Assembly: GCF_037038585.1 (NCBI RefSeq)
Contig: NC_092521.1
Location: 55,589,898-55,653,897 of the forward strand
DNA length: 64,000 bases
Source: Patagioenas fasciata
Taxonomy: Eukaryota > Chordata > Aves > Columbiformes > Columbidae
Direction of reading: 5' to 3'
This document shows, piece by piece, positions 1 through 14,080 of this stretch. The notes under the pieces are model-generated. The model had not been told where the DNA came from and did no database searches. It was given only the letters and a program-made list of their open reading frames with translations. Position 1 is the first letter of the stretch, and every line of letters starts with the position of its first letter. The position numbers and the translations under genes were made by a program.

Positions 1-3000
1 TGTGGTTTTTTTTTTTTTTTTAGTGGGGATGTGGTTTAAAAGATTCAGGAAATAAGATTCCTCTATGCAATTTTATTAATGAGTAGCATCTCATTTTGTG
101 TTTGACTTTCAAACTGTGCTGGGCAGATTTTCTTAAACTTACAGGTGGGGTAGTAGGTTCCTGATAGGAGGGGTGTAATTCCCTCAGATAAGTTTGTAAG
201 CGGGAATGCTCACATCAGTAACTGAGGTAACTCCTTAAAATACACTTCTCCAAAAAAATATTGCTGACTCCAAACTTGTCCATTGGAATATTTCCCAGAA
301 AGTTAACAGTATATGTCCAGAAACATAAATGAAATACAGTGTGTTTGGTTGTTTTCAGAAAAGACTTACAAATAGCTGCATTCTATTGCTTGTGGTGGTC
401 TAGTGTTTCACCTGATGGTGTTGCTTTTGGGAAGACAATAAAGCCAAGGCTCTTCATAAAGCAGACATTTTTCTTGCAGATTAACCTAATGCTTACCCAC
501 AGGCACAGGCTTAAGTTCTGGTACTTCTCAGTTTTCTTTAGCTAAAACTTACAGTAAATGATTCAGAAGCTACCCTGAACTGAGGGCCGTTCCAGAGCCA
601 GCTTTGTTGAGACTGTGAAGTCCCCTCCCAAACAACCCCAACAGCCCTCCATAACTATTTTAGGATAGACACTCACATAAATAGTGTAATCTATTTTGAC
701 GTAAGAAATGAAAAACTGCCCTTTTCAACAGAGAAAAGTCACAAACTCTGTGAACTACAGGAAGCTTCTTGATGTAGGTTAGGATAACAGTTTTGGGCAG
801 AGATCTCAACAGTGGAAGTTCTGTCTGTGAGAAAGAAAAAGAATGAACAAATAAAGAATCATATCTCCAAAGTATTGTCATTTGTGCAATTGGATGGGCT
901 GTACTGAAGGGGTTGAAGGGAATCACTAAGTTTAGCTTCTTGGTTTTACTCTTTTCCACAAATATAGTAAAATAAAAAGATAATGAGAGACCCTGAAAGC
1001 TATACATTTACAAAATATTTGCAGTTTGTCTTGTGTCTCCCATGCCTTGATTCTATAAAATCCTATTTTTAAATTTGTTTAACCCTGAATACCTTAAACT
1101 AAGAAGTGCTAGTCAATTCAAGTATCTGACAAATAGCACAGATTCCTATTCTCATTAAAAGTCACCCAGCTGGAATCAAAATGCCCCACTGATTACCAAA
1201 TCAACACCATCACAGCTCAAAGAGATAAAATTGTAACTGAATACTCTCACAGGCACAATGAAACTGTCCTCAAATGCTCCCTGCTCACAGCAAGTTGGGT
1301 AAGAGTTACTTTGGTCTTAGTATGCAATGTTAAATTTTGTACTTCCATTTTTTCACTCCTTGATTCCTTTCCTTGGAGTTTTGTCTAATGCATTTCTCTG
1401 TTTGGGTACATCATATAAAATCACACAATTACCTAAAAAGGAATTACTGCCTTGCTACCTAGAGACTGGACTTGACATTAGGGCAACCAGTCATCAGACA
1501 CTAAGCCATGGCACTTTGATTTATGGTTCCCATAGGCTGTAATCAACCTGTTGCACATGGTAGCACTGGAATGCTGCCCCTTTTTAGAAGTAATCAGTTC
1601 ACCCATGGAAAGTCATTATGTCTATGGCAGCTGAGAGGTAGAAACTGGAAGGTCAGAGGGTATCGAAAAGACATCTCCAGAAAATGTCTCCACTTTTTCT
1701 TTCCCTTGAAAATGTTTTTGAAAGCTCATAAAATTGTGTGGCTTTTGCCAAATGACCTGTGAAATAACCATCCCCATCTGTAGCAGTAAGAAAAAATTAC
1801 TTAGCACTGCCAGCACTCACATTGGTCTGGTGAAATCTTTTTAATGTGAAATCATCAAGCCTTCGAAAACATGAACCCGTGCATCATGAAAGAGCATGGC
1901 ACACATTTTGGAGGAACAAAGGGTCACTGCTATCAACAGCAGCAACCATTGAAAATAAGGCATATAGAATAGATTTCTGGTAATGTATCTGAAATTGTAA
2001 ATGATCTGCTTCAGAGATTACACTGGCAGATGACAGAAAGTCACATGCACCATATAGAAACTGTCTTGCTGGAATAAACTCTGCATAGAAACTCTGATCC
2101 AGCTTATCCTGTGGAAAGGACCAAATTATAGTTTAAATTATGGCTCAATAGATTCTGGTATGTATTTGGACTCATTTGTGTCCCTTTTATGTCAGAAGCT
2201 CAAGATGAGAATGAAAGGTTTATACAAATAGCCAGACTGAATTGTGGACACTGTTTACTTACTAAACTGTATTGTACTTCTTTTTTGTTTGTTCTTTGTG
2301 TCAGAACTGTGAGTATGAGACTGTATCTCTTGAGAGCTGATATTTTTATGCTCTTTCCTCCTTTTTTCTTTCTCTGTGTTTTTACATCATCTTTTTGATT
2401 TCTCCTCTTTGCAGCCTTCCCAATCAGCAGTAACATGTTAAAGGATCCGTGGCTGTTTTGTTTGATGAAGCTAATGTCATCATCTGACACTGACCAGGTA
2501 CATCAGTGAAGAAGGTGAATGTTTGATATCTTGTCATCCACGTTAGCACCTTGAAGACACCAGCAGAAAAACAGAGGGATTTCAGCTGATGTGCTGGTCT
2601 TAGCTTATTTTTTCTTGCCTCAGTAAAGTTACCTTCATGAACATCTTTTATTCTTTTAAACTCTTCTAAAGCATGGACTGTTAGATTCTGCAGTGCACTG
2701 TGTCTAGCGTGTCACACATAAGTACATCACATAGTTCTACTTATTAACTTTATTAATAGAAGAGTGGAAATCAAGCCTTGCGTACAACACCAACACAGAT
2801 GGCCACCCTCAGAGAAATTCACTGCCAAGCTGTTACCAAGTACCTCACAACTGTTTGCTCTTGCATTGCATGCCCAGAACTTGCTGGCAGTGATCAGAAG
2901 ATGCCTTTTTGATTTCCAAGTTTAAAACTGGACATTAGTAGCTAATGTTTTCCTATATGTGTAATTTTTCAGGGAGCTGCCTTTCTTCTGATGTCTTTTT

Positions 3001-5708
3001 TTGTCATTGCATTTACTGGTTGGGAGAAAATCTACTTGCTCACTCTGTGAGAGATGAAAATGAATGCATAATAAAGTCACTGAACTTGAATAAAGCTCAG
3101 AATGATGGGCTCCTCATGTGGTGAAACAGGAGAGAGAAAGGCAGAGATGTGCAAACAGATTTTAGAGGTTAACAGGCTAGGAAGGATGACTAGGTCCAGT
3201 TTTGCCTTCCAGATCATGGGATGGTAAATTTTCAGAGGTATGTCTCAGAAACACAGTGCCTTTCTTTTATTTGCATCTCAGGAAAAAAAGGAGACCTGTG
3301 AAGCAGACAGTGTTTTCCTTTCGGATCACCTGGGAACATGTGACAAGGAGTATAGGCCCATGTGTCTCTCCATTTCCCAAAGGCAGAGAGGGAACAGCAG
3401 GTCTCCTCTCTGACCTGCTGCCTCCAAAAAACCACAACTTTAGGAACTTTATCCCCTGATATCCTCACTCTAGAGAGTGAAACTCGGAGGCCAGCCCTTG
3501 GAGCACTGTATTCTGCAGGATAGTCTTGCTGCTTCACAGCAGATTCTTTGAGAATGAAATAAAGCAGTGTAGCAGCTGTCCTTCTGTTGGGAGTATCTAT
3601 GGTAAGCCTAGAACTATTTTGAAGCAAGCATACAGAAGACCTTAGCGACTGCTACAATGTAGTCACACAGAGGTTGTAATGCTTTCTCCATGTTTCGAGT
3701 TTGATGACAGTGAGTTTTGGAGACACACCAATAATTTCTGATACTCTCAGGCTGTCTACCCAAGTAAGTTTATATATCAGCTCAGCTGGATTCATTTGCT
3801 TCTGAAGCAAATAGTCTACAGTAGTTTCTGGAGTAAAGTGTTTTTATGTAAAATCTGGATAAATTTTTTAAATCTATTTTTCCTTTGAGTGAGCCCTACA
3901 TTCATTTAAAGACATGTTATCTTGTTGGAAAGTTATTGACAGATGCTCTCTCCTGGTACTTGTCTCTTGTTCTTCTCTCACCTCTTAAATTGGTATAATT
4001 TTTAGGTGGCTAATCCTGGGAAGTGCTTAAATACAGGGATACTCTGACCTAGACATCTGAGAGTAAATAATGACCGCACAATTCTCACATCCAAAAACCA
4101 ATCTAAATTAGGTTGTTTGACACATAAAAGAGTCCAGAGATCACAGTTTCAGACATCAACACTTCAGCTGCCAACCTCCCCTCTGTTTGCCACGATGGGG
4201 CTCTTTGGGAATCAACAAATGCAGCCAGGACCCAGCCTCTCTCTTTGGCAGAGAAATCTCCATTAGTAGCTTTGGGAATATCTGCATGCATGCTGCCAGT
4301 GTAGCATCCTTGTTGCTGTCACTGCCATCTTGGCCAGGCTAGACAGGGCAGGATAGAGCCTGTAATGGTTGTGATGGGTTAGGAAATCACAAGCTCTCTG
4401 AAGAACTGATTTCAGACCTGAAGTCTGGCCCTTTCCTTGGGAGCTTTGGGCCATGCTCCGATCCCCATCATAGCACCTTGCCTTGTGCTGTGTGGGTGTG
4501 AAAAGCATCGGAGATTTTAGCCCTGCTCAGAACGGGTTTTGAACGTGTTTCATTGATATAAATGTCAATCGGGAAGTAGGTGCTGCCATTCTAGTTTCTC
4601 ACTGGTTGTGAGTTAAACTGCTGGTGATTCGTGTTCTCCCTCCCAAGTCAGCTCTCTATCATTTCATGAGGCCAGTAATAAAGAGGGAAGTGAAAGACAT
4701 TTCATTTAAATCACCATATTTCTCATCAGATGAATCTGTGCTCTGCACTGGCCCATCTTATTTTGAGAGTTTGTTATTTTATAATATTGCTTAATAAGTT
4801 ACAGACTGGTAGTTTGTCACATGTCGTCTCCCCCACTCCCTCACAATGTTTTTAGAGTGGGTTCGCCCACCTTCTCTAAAGACTCAACAGGTCATGCTGT
4901 GGTAGCCTCACTAAGACATGAGGACGCTCCCTTGGGAGAAGAGTCCTGGTTCAGGTACTGCTTGTGCCTTCACCTGCTGGTAGCTGAAAGCAAAATGACA
5001 GTTTATTTCTATCTGGAAAGTGCTTTGAAAAGTACTCAAAATTCTATAGAAGATCAAACTGCTTGTCGTCATCAAGCCACACACAACTTAAATGAAAATT
5101 TGTTGGATTATTACCAGAAAAACTGGCCAAATTATCAAATTCCTGGTTCGTGGGAAATTCTGACATTTGGTTTGGCTCTGATTTGGAAAGAAAACAGTTA
5201 TTTCGAAATTACCCACAAAAGAGAAGTTTATAGGGAAAAAATAGGAATAGGAAACAATGATGCATGGTATTTCCAAAATAAAATATGCTCCCCAGGACGT
5301 GCTTCTTTCCAGTCTCACTGCTGCATCTTACGGAGCTGCACATTGAGCCAAAGCTGGGGCTGGCAGCTTACACTTTGGGACTGCTGACTTCAGCTGGGTC
5401 TCCCAGCACTACTAGCCTCCCAGTTTGGTGGCAGCGAGCCCACAATCCCTGTGTCCCAAGCAGCCCACCAGGCTAGCTGGTAGGAAGCCAGGCAGTTTTC
5501 CAGTGGAAAACTACCTGTGGTTTGATATTGGTTCTTGAAACAGATACGTTTTAACATGAAACTTTCTGGCTCTGACGAATCAGTGTTTTCCAGTGAAATG
5601 ATGTGTCGTCAGAAATCTCATGACCAGCTCTAATAGCCACTTCGGTGACCAAAATCTTTACTGACTGGAGCCCCATAACTTCCTGGCAATTACCAAATAT
5701 CTTGAGCA
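1..5708. other. Unique sequence, no gene recognised
   Basis: I see no recognisable coding exon, RNA gene or interspersed repeat here. The stretch opens with a 16-base T run (6-21). The longest open frame is 188 codons from an ATG at 4821 to 5387 on the plus strand. It has no domain, signal peptide or repeat that I recognise, and its length is close to what chance gives in 64 kb of AT-rich DNA read in six frames. Decayed repeats too old to recognise by eye may be present. Confidence 0.6.
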
Positions 5709-5821
5709 GAAAAAAAACCCCACAAACAAGCCAAAACAAAAACCAACCAACCAAAAACAAACAAAAAACCAAAACCAACCAACCAAACAAAACCCCCCAA
5801 AACCAACAAAAAACAAAACAA
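5709..5821. repeat. A/C-only low-complexity tract
   Basis: The plus strand has only A and C from 5731 to 5821 (91 bases). With a single G allowed at 5730 the tract extends left to 5709. It mixes AAAC-type units with CCAA units repeated three times in a row, twice. It is not a clean microsatellite with one period. The complementary open frames in this region are artefacts of the composition. Similar tracts recur at 35490-35572 and 58926-59015. Confidence 0.9.
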
Positions 5822-8800
5822 GCATATTTTGTTTTGTACTCAATAACTTTGAATTTTGCAAGGCTGTTTTTGGGCAAGCATGTTATGAAGAAAGTTCCTA
5901 TCTTCAAGGCAGCAGTGCTGGGGACACACACAGCTCTGTTTCAACCTTATCTTATAACTGCCCAAGAAGCACCGTGTTCCTACCTCTGAGGGGAAGACAA
6001 TGGCCTCATTGCCCAACAAGGCATGTTGTCCTGGTCTAATTAGAAACAGGAACTTGCTCACTAGAGCACTATTTATTCTTGTTCTTATAGCCCAAGATTT
6101 CAATAGCCTTTTTTGTTGTTGTGTTTATTGTTATAATAGAGAAGGCTGTTTATTGTTTTTTCTACTATATGAGTGTTTGTATACACAGAGACTTCCCTCT
6201 CCTAATGAAACAGGGCCTCCTAAAACAATAATAAAAAATCATAATAGTCTCACTCAAGAGTGAAATAATTGAATCATACTCCAGTGAAAATTTTCCCCTG
6301 TTCCAAACATGCAGCCAGATGCTTTCTGTGGTCTGACAGTGGCCCCACAGTCTCCATGATGGGGAAAGGACTTCTCTCCCTAGGCAGCAGAGTGCCTAGG
6401 CCCTTGCTGAGACGGCTGTTGGCTAGCTGCTCTAGTGTGTATTCTTCCTTCTGAGAGATGAATTTCTGCCTTGCTTTAAGCTCACCTCCATTTTAGGCAA
6501 CAGTCAGTGTGGGCAGGTTGGTGGCAGTCATAGCTGGATCCCCTTGCTCAGACTCATGCAGCTCTGAAGGCTGGTGGTGCTGAAGAAGAACCTCAAATGG
6601 AAAGGACTACAGAGAGAATTGTATGTATACAAACCCAGATTTTGTTTCCAGAAACGTAAGTTTTTTCCTCCAGATTTTCGTCTTAGATCTAGAAACATGA
6701 ATTATAAACAGCTTTGTGTTCCCCGGAAATTTGGGAGCAACTGATACCTTCTCCTTCACCCAGATTTTGCTCTTCCAGTTTCTTTGCTTTCTTCCTTCCT
6801 TTCTGAACTCAAAACTGACTGCATCCTCAAATACTAAAAAATCCATCCCTAGATCTGAGCTCATTGAACAAAACTTGTGTCTCAGGAGAACACATCAATC
6901 TTTTACCGATACATCTAATACCACTTTTCTGTTTCAGAAATGTTGGAATCTGACAACATTTTTTTCTAAGTCTCTTACTGGTGATAACAAGGTTGATTGT
7001 AAAGTGGAGTGACTTCAGTGTATAAATACGCTGGGATTGGTATGTCTGTATAATGACTGACAGTCCTGATTTCTGGAAATGAGAAGGATGGTGTATGTTA
7101 CATCAGCTGTGTGCAGTCAGTCGGTTGCATCCTCCAGCACTGTTTTATTAATTCAGGCCAAAATGTACTGAAGGGAACTTATACACTCCTACGTATTTAA
7201 ATAACCTTTGGTTTGGTGTGCACATGGCAGTTTTTCTGGTCATCTCATTGAGTAGCTTTCAGAGGAATAGAGTCTATATTGATATCATTGTCAAAAGTGG
7301 ATATGACCTCTGGGTCTGTTGGGTCCATCCCCACCATGCTGTTATAGCCCTCAGTAAAATCCTTCTCAACCTTGTTTACCTCCAGTGCCAGGCATGCTGG
7401 CACCACCAACCATGGCCAGGAAGGGACCTGTGTCTGCCATCAGTGGGGTCCCCACCACCTCTGTCTGGGTTTCCCCATCCAGGAGATTTTGGTAGCTCTG
7501 GAAGGGGGTTTGGCTTCTGTATCTTGAATGGGCTCAGATGACTGTGGGATTTATGTGGATACATCTAAAATAAGTCCCCAGTCATCAAAACAAGTACTGT
7601 TGTCTGCTCTGAGATTATGCTAGTGCCCCTTGTGCCATGGAAGATGTAGGTTGTGTTTTGTTTTTAAAATAAATTGGGTCAATACATGGTGTGGGATGTC
7701 AGATTTGTTTAGTTTTCTCTCATAAAACAATCCTTTTCCCTTTCAATCTAGAAAAGCCATCCATAAAGAGTTGCAGGGTTGTGCTATACCTCTTGGGAAA
7801 ACAAACCAGCCCTTTAAAGAGGAATTCACTGACGAGTGCTGAAACTCTTGGGTTCACTCTGTGGAAACGGACTGATTCTCTGCTCAGAAGTTAATTGGTA
7901 TAAATGATAGAGGAACCAGCCTATTTCTTTGGCCTTATATTTCCAAATACCTCTTGCAGCCAAATTGAGACATCGCACAATGGTTGTTTAAACAAACTTG
8001 TCCCTATTCCCCACCTTGCTAGAAGCAATGTCTGGAATACAGGTTGTAAATCAGGTCCTACAGTGACTGATCCTTGTGCCAGCAAGTGAAGGGTAAAAAT
8101 AGCAGTATGGTTGAAAGAACATGAAAAAAGGGAAAACAGACCATTATTATTTCTGAGCTCAAGGGAAAAAGCAGTTGAATCTGACATGCTGGCCAAGTCT
8201 GAGTAGCCCTGGCCTGTCTAAAAAGCAGACGACTGCTTTGCTCCCTCCCCTGCAGCTGTGTGCCCCCTGTAAATGAGGAGCTGGCCCCATTTTCTGGCCT
8301 GTGAACCTGGCACCCAGAGGTTTGATTCCTTTTAGAATCTTCTTTTGAACTTCTTCGTGTGCTCTAAATCAACTCCTGTGTTTCTCTGGCTGTGAAATAA
8401 CAGATTGGCAGGGTAAGTTGCATCTTTGCTCTCTCTGATGCCTTCCTAAAAGCTGCTGATGTGTCAGCACATTTAAAACACTTTTTGCACCTTATCTTTT
8501 GCTGGGGGCAACAGTTCTGTGGATTGAATAGCATTACTAGATGTAGAAAATTCGCAGCTAACTTTTCTGACACTGTAGTTTATGTTTATGTGTAAGTAAC
8601 AAGAACTGCTGCTTAAGTGGAAAAGAGCTACAAAAGGATTGCTGTATTTTCATTAAAATAAGAAAGTGCAAGTAAATATCGGAAGGCATAACTGCTACTT
8701 ACATTTACATGTTTATCTACCACTATTTTGTTGTAAAGGAACACTGTGTAGAAACAAAAAAAGAAAGACTCTTCAGGCTCAAAGTTTCTTTAGATATTGT

Positions 8801-8983
8801 TCATATACTTAAATAATTTTCTGGTAGGGATGGGCAAAAGTAGTAACGAAATCATTTGGTAACCCTTCCTGTATGCACAGAGCAGAGCTGTTTCTTTCCC
8901 AGGAGACAGTTTCACCATTTCCTTTCCCTTGTTGCACATGCCTGGAAAACCCTGGTAAACCTCCTCGCCACCATAACATTCTC

Positions 8984-9045
8984 ACACGCACGCACTCATG
9001 CATGCACATACATACAGAAACTATTTTATATGTGTATATATAAGC
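8984..9045. repeat. Degraded CA/TA alternating tract
   Basis: The stretch is mainly alternating purine and pyrimidine: CACACGCACGCA, then CATGCATGCACATACATAC, then GTGTATATATA. It looks like a decayed CA microsatellite joined to a TA-rich segment. It carries no coding signal. Confidence 0.6.
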
Positions 9046-12000
9046 TATAAAGTATTGAGCGATTTATTGTCACAGGGTTTTGTCATTACTCAGGTGGCTC
9101 CAGTGCCATTGAGTTCACCTTTAAAAAAGATGAAAAATGCTTTTTTCTCAGTATGTCACAGTCCCCTTTTAATTACCAACATCAGCACACTTTCCGATCC
9201 GCCTCTTCCTTTATGCTGCTTCAGCAGCTCAGAAAGATCCTGATGATTCTTGAAGGATTCAAATAACAATTCCCACTCCTATGATTTGATAATTTCTTCA
9301 GATTTCTACTTTCCCCACATCTGTTTGGTACCTGTTATTCCTTCTCTAACTGCTCTGTGACTGATTTAGTTTTCTGTCCCTCACTGCAAAGGCATTTTTG
9401 CGCTGTGTGTTTTATGTTGTCACCACCAATACTTTCTTGCCAGACTTCTTGGTCACTTTTTATTCTTGGAAACATGCACTAGTATTCAACAAGACCTAAT
9501 AACGGTTTGTGTTGTGCCCTCAGTTCCTCAGCAAAAATTTGTCTTGAATGGCTTGAAAATTTCCACTGAAAGTGCAATGGGTATGTCCAGCTCTGTATCT
9601 CTGAACGTTAAGATCATATAATTTTCAATGTACTACTCTAGAGTATTTTCTAATGACTGTGCTCTTATTTCTCTGCATTTGGTTTGGCTCTAGGATAACA
9701 GTTTGGATGTGTTCTCTTTGGCCAGAGCATCTGTGGTAGAAGTGACATTGTCTGCAAGGCAGTGAGGGAGCTTTTTCTTGGCTTGGTCTGTTTTGTCATG
9801 TATATGTTAACTAAGCCAGTCTCCATATTAATTAAAATAATCCTCAGCAAAGCAAAAATTAAGGTGATAATCAAATACAGCAAAATGTAAGTACCCAAGC
9901 CTTTGTACATGTCTATCTGCATTAGCATAATATACCCAAACAAAGTCTTGAGTAATATACTACTCAAAGCATGACAAAAATCTGCAGTATTCTTATAGGC
10001 CTCTTTGTTTTCTGAAAACATGGGTCTTCTCTGACACATTTGACTTCAAAGAAGTTTTAATGTGGTGTGGACACTTAGTTCTATTCAAGAGCCGTTTGCT
10101 TTAGTTCATTTTAAACCCACTCAGCCTTGGGGCTGAGATACTTGGTCACATTACAGCCATTCAATACGCTGTCTTTCAGTGGCTGAGTCTGCAGTGAGGC
10201 CAATCCAAGCTGAAAGAGGATTAGGCCTGCCTTTGCTCTGGGGTACACAAATGCATTTTGATAGTTACACCAGCTTGCCTCTTGAAGGAAAAGAGAAGTA
10301 AGAGTGTGTGTCTAAAGGCACAGCAACATGCCTGTGCTGTGGTCCAGGTTTAGAGACAGCTGTTCCCTACATTCCCAGAGCCTACACCATTGCTGTCCAT
10401 CCCCTCACCTTGCAGTCTGTGTAACTTGTTCTTAAACAGGTCCTGTAAAATGAAGTGATCTGGAGATGGTTTCTTCTTCAACACACACTGTTAATCCACC
10501 TTAGATGGTCAGCAGCTGGAGCCTGCACCTTGTGCTAACTGCTTGCTGTAAGGCTTTTGGATACTGTTTCATGAAGCCATTTGTCGATTATCTATCTCAG
10601 ACCTCAGTTTCAATACATGCAGCTTTATTAAGCTGCCAAGCCCAAGAAGTAAGATTACATTCTTACCATGTCCAAGTAACCAGTATCTTCGTGTCAGGAC
10701 TTAGCTTATCCAGGGATCATTTTGACAGCTGAAGCAATGACCTGAATATACACAGAAATGCCAGCTCAAACCTGCCCTTTATGCTTTTATCTTTTATTGA
10801 TACAATATTTTTGCTTTCCATGCAAGTCCATCTATCACATTTAGTTTTTGTCAAAGGCAAGCACCTGATGTGACTTATGAAAAGTCTAAGGTTTCATGAG
10901 ATATCTGAGAACTGGTGAGTGGATTTATGGGTAACAAAAAATCAGAGATCTGCAGGCACTAATGAAAAAATACAAACCTGAATATTTATTTGAGTGCTTC
11001 AGATTGGTCACTGTACCAAAGACAGTCCAACTGCAGAAGAAAGCAAAGGATATACAAACAAGTTGGAGAGATGAAAACAGATCAGTATTTTTGTCATGTG
11101 GATAAGGGGCAAACCCATTACAAGCAGTTCAGAAAGGGGAGGTATATACAAGCAGAGTTTTACTTTCTGTGTATGTTAGCCCAGGTCACTTGGAAAAGAA
11201 AGTCTTAACTCATTCCCATCATCATATCTATATTACCACTCAGTGCCTTATGCTAGGAACACTTTTCTGAACTGTGCCCATGGCCCAAGACTCCATGGGT
11301 GTCTTTTGAACAAGACAAGTTATTTCATGGCTTGATTTTCTCTGAAATGCCTTTATTTTTATACATGTTATTTTGCAGGAGAAAGGCCTCTGTCCCTTGT
11401 TAGTATTATCCCTGATTCCGAAGGGAATTTGTAGGGTTTAGAGACTTCCTGGACTGGTTGACATAGGGTCTATACCGCAAGGCACAAGGTTGAGCAGGTG
11501 GCTGCTGCAGGGCTCCTCTGTCAGATACAAGGTAGTTGGGAGTCAGGGGAGAGAAGATCCTGTGGGGACCAAGATGCTCCAGAGCTATCAGGAGCTTGCA
11601 GCTGCGATACAAGCCTGTCAGCTAAGCTTCTAAGAGGCATCATTCCTCTCAGCAATAAATTCACTGTTCCATGGAGCAACTACAGGTTATTACATCCTTT
11701 TTAAAAGGAAGGTTTAAGGCTCTGTGATGCAAATACTGCTAAGGGGAAATTGCTGCCCCCCATCTCTTTCCATTCACCCTGCTGCAGGGCTTGTCCCAGG
11801 CAGCTGTGGTGGCTGCTGTGCCCTGTGCTGTTGGCACTACAGCACTGACGGTTTTCCCAGAAGCTCTGGAAGCAGCCATGAAAGTGATTCCTAATAGATA
11901 CTGCTGTTTGCTGGACAGAAGTCAGGCACTTGATATATAGTTTTGTTGGCTTGTCATCCAGGCCTGCACTGCCCCCTTCCCCTGGCACACAGTCCAGCCA

Positions 12001-12741
12001 GAGCACAGCAAAACGCATGCTCTTGTTGAGCTCTAAAGACTTAATTACCACAAGCCCCAGTTTGGGGGGAGAGCAGGCCAAATTGGGAGGTGAATTAAAC
12101 AGCTATACCTTTGGTTATCCTCAAGCTCAGTCAGTGAAGAGACTCACTGAAACTCTTACTCAATGGCATATCTGTGATTTCCACCACTTTTCTGTTAGCT
12201 TGTGCTGGATCACTGAGATTGCAGAACTTATGTAGTTCACTCTCTGGGCTGCTGGGACAGGAAGAGTTAAGCAGCTGAGCTGGAAATCTCATGGGATCAG
12301 GCTTTTCTAGTGGGAAGATTTCCCATACTTCCTGCTTTTTGATGTGCTGGAAATACTTTATGCTTAGCCTTTCTTGTGGTATCTTGGCACTACTTCTGTA
12401 AATAGTTGAAGGGACATCATCAACATAACAATCATGCTTCTGTCTAAAATGTTTTCATTACTTCAAGTCACGACTAAGAGAGAAAGAGATTAAGGTCCCT
12501 TTCATTCAGGCACTTAAGCACGAACCGGTTTTCCTAAATGTCGGTCAGATCACGCCCTAGAAGATTTAGGGTTTGAATTTAGGACCGTGTTGGGTTTACT
12601 GACAGTGTTGGTAGAGGAAGTTTTGACAACTTGTTCCTGTCTCCACCACTGTTTTCTACCCCTTTGGTTGTACTGTTTCAACTCTGTAAGTGGCTGACCA
12701 GTCAACCTGATCATTTGTAGGATATGTTAGAAGTATTTGCC

Positions 12742-12759
12742 TTTTTTTTTTTTTTTTTT
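12742..12759. repeat. Poly(T) run, 18 bases
   Basis: This is an uninterrupted run of 18 T. On its right is an AG-rich segment (12761-12781). No retrocopy body was recognised beside it, so it is treated as a simple homopolymer rather than the tail of an inserted element. Confidence 0.9.
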
Positions 12760-14080
12760 CTTTGGGAGAGAGAGGGTGAGCGAGTTATTTTTAATCAGAA
12801 CAATTTAATAACTCCGCTTTTACAGTGGGACTACAGCATCTACGATTTGGGCTGAACTGAGAGGATTGGCAAACTGGGCCAGGATGAGCCACCCAGAAGT
12901 GTTTTGTGCTGCTGGTTGATACTTTGCCCATCTTTGGGCTTTGCACTGAAAGCCCAAAGGGCAGTGCATATATACTCATCACAGCTTCCCTCAATTCACA
13001 GGCCCAAAGACTGAAATGAAGTTTCTGCTCTCTGCTCCGAGATGATCCTCTTGTGTTGCACAGTTCACCTGCATGTATGTCCTGGTATTAATTGTGTGGT
13101 CTTTGAACAGTAGCATTTCTTCTTACCTTCATTGTGTTTTCAGTAACCACTGAAATGGTGCCAACTACAGAGACACCAAACAACTGTGAAAGTCCTGAGA
13201 ACTTCCAATGCGAATATGGATTTAGCAACAAGGCAGAAAAAGGTTCCAGTCATAAAACTAATGTTCAGAGCTGAACTGAAACTTACCCAAAGTCCAAGGC
13301 TGTTTGGAGCCAGGGCATTAGCTGGGTGTATTCTTCAGTCTAAAACCAGTCCTGGAGTTATGTGAGGTTTTATAAGCATACAAGCAGGTCTGTGCTAGTG
13401 AACACTTGCTTCTGATAGAAACACTGGCACTGGGATGACATCTCTAAATGCATTGGCATGCTCATGGGGTTATGCTGATGAAGAAAAATTGTGCACAAAC
13501 TGCTTTTAAGTTACAAAATACATTCCCAGAATGTGTAAAGTGTGCAAACAACTGTCCTCAAAAGTTCATGTGCCATGTCCTCTTTTCACTTGTACCTCCT
13601 ACCCCTTTGATTTCCTCAGCACGCTGCATATGCCCCATCTTGCAAGGGAGACGCAGACCCTACATGTGCCACATGCTAGTGGCAGTGAGAGGACACATTC
13701 TTCCAGAGCTGCCTAATGACTGGTGCAGAAGTCCTAATCCAGAAGTGGATGAGGACCCTTCAGAAGTCAGGAAGTCTCTAATTTATTGTCCCTTTGAATA
13801 AACAGCTGTAGCTTTTCATTTCTCTGCTTACATTAACCATGGATGTCATGGGCCGCTTGGAGAACTGCAGTCACCTCAGGGCTGTCTGTAAGGTTGCCCA
13901 CTTCACTTGGAGCTCTGCTTGCTCATGTTTCCTTTCCCACTGTTTCTATGAAACCTGAAGGAGGTAAAGCCTACAGGGAGTGAACAAAATAAGATATTTA
14001 CTTCTTTCACTCTGTAACCAAAGCCTCCACCATGTGGTGCACCAGCCATGGTGAAAGGAGACTGAGGAGGCAATAAACAG

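Larger units (their letters stand above)
5822..14080. other. Unique sequence, no gene recognised
   Basis: I see no supported gene. Small structures include an 8-bp perfect inverted repeat with a 6-base loop at 6379-6400 (arms CCTAGGCA and TGCCTAGG) and a 7-bp inverted repeat with a 4-base loop at 10120-10137 (CTCAGCC and GGCTGAG). An open frame on the minus strand at 9665-10039 has a hydrophobic middle, but the local sequence is AT-rich and this is probably chance. A TATA/CA-like stretch (8984-9045) and an 18-base T run (12742-12759) are listed separately. Confidence 0.55.

Noticed and set aside
146..167. Resemblance to the let-7 microRNA (GGGGTAGTAGGTT)
   Set aside because: The match to TGAGGTAGTAGGTTGTATAGTT breaks after the first 13 or so bases, the seed start differs, and no paired arm is found downstream.
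5551..5931. Overlapping open frames rich in Trp, Phe, Gly and Val (minus) or Asn, Gln, Lys, Pro and Thr (plus)
   Set aside because: They are translations of the A/C-only tract at 5709-5821 and have no coding meaning.
9665..10039. 124-codon minus-strand frame with a hydrophobic, membrane-like middle
   Set aside because: Hydrophobic runs arise easily from T-rich codons in AT-rich DNA. No domain, homologue or splice signals recognised.
11312..11360. Possible MIR fragment (ACAAGTTATTTCATGGCTTG and following)
   Set aside because: Similarity to the MIR core is too weak and too short to separate from chance.
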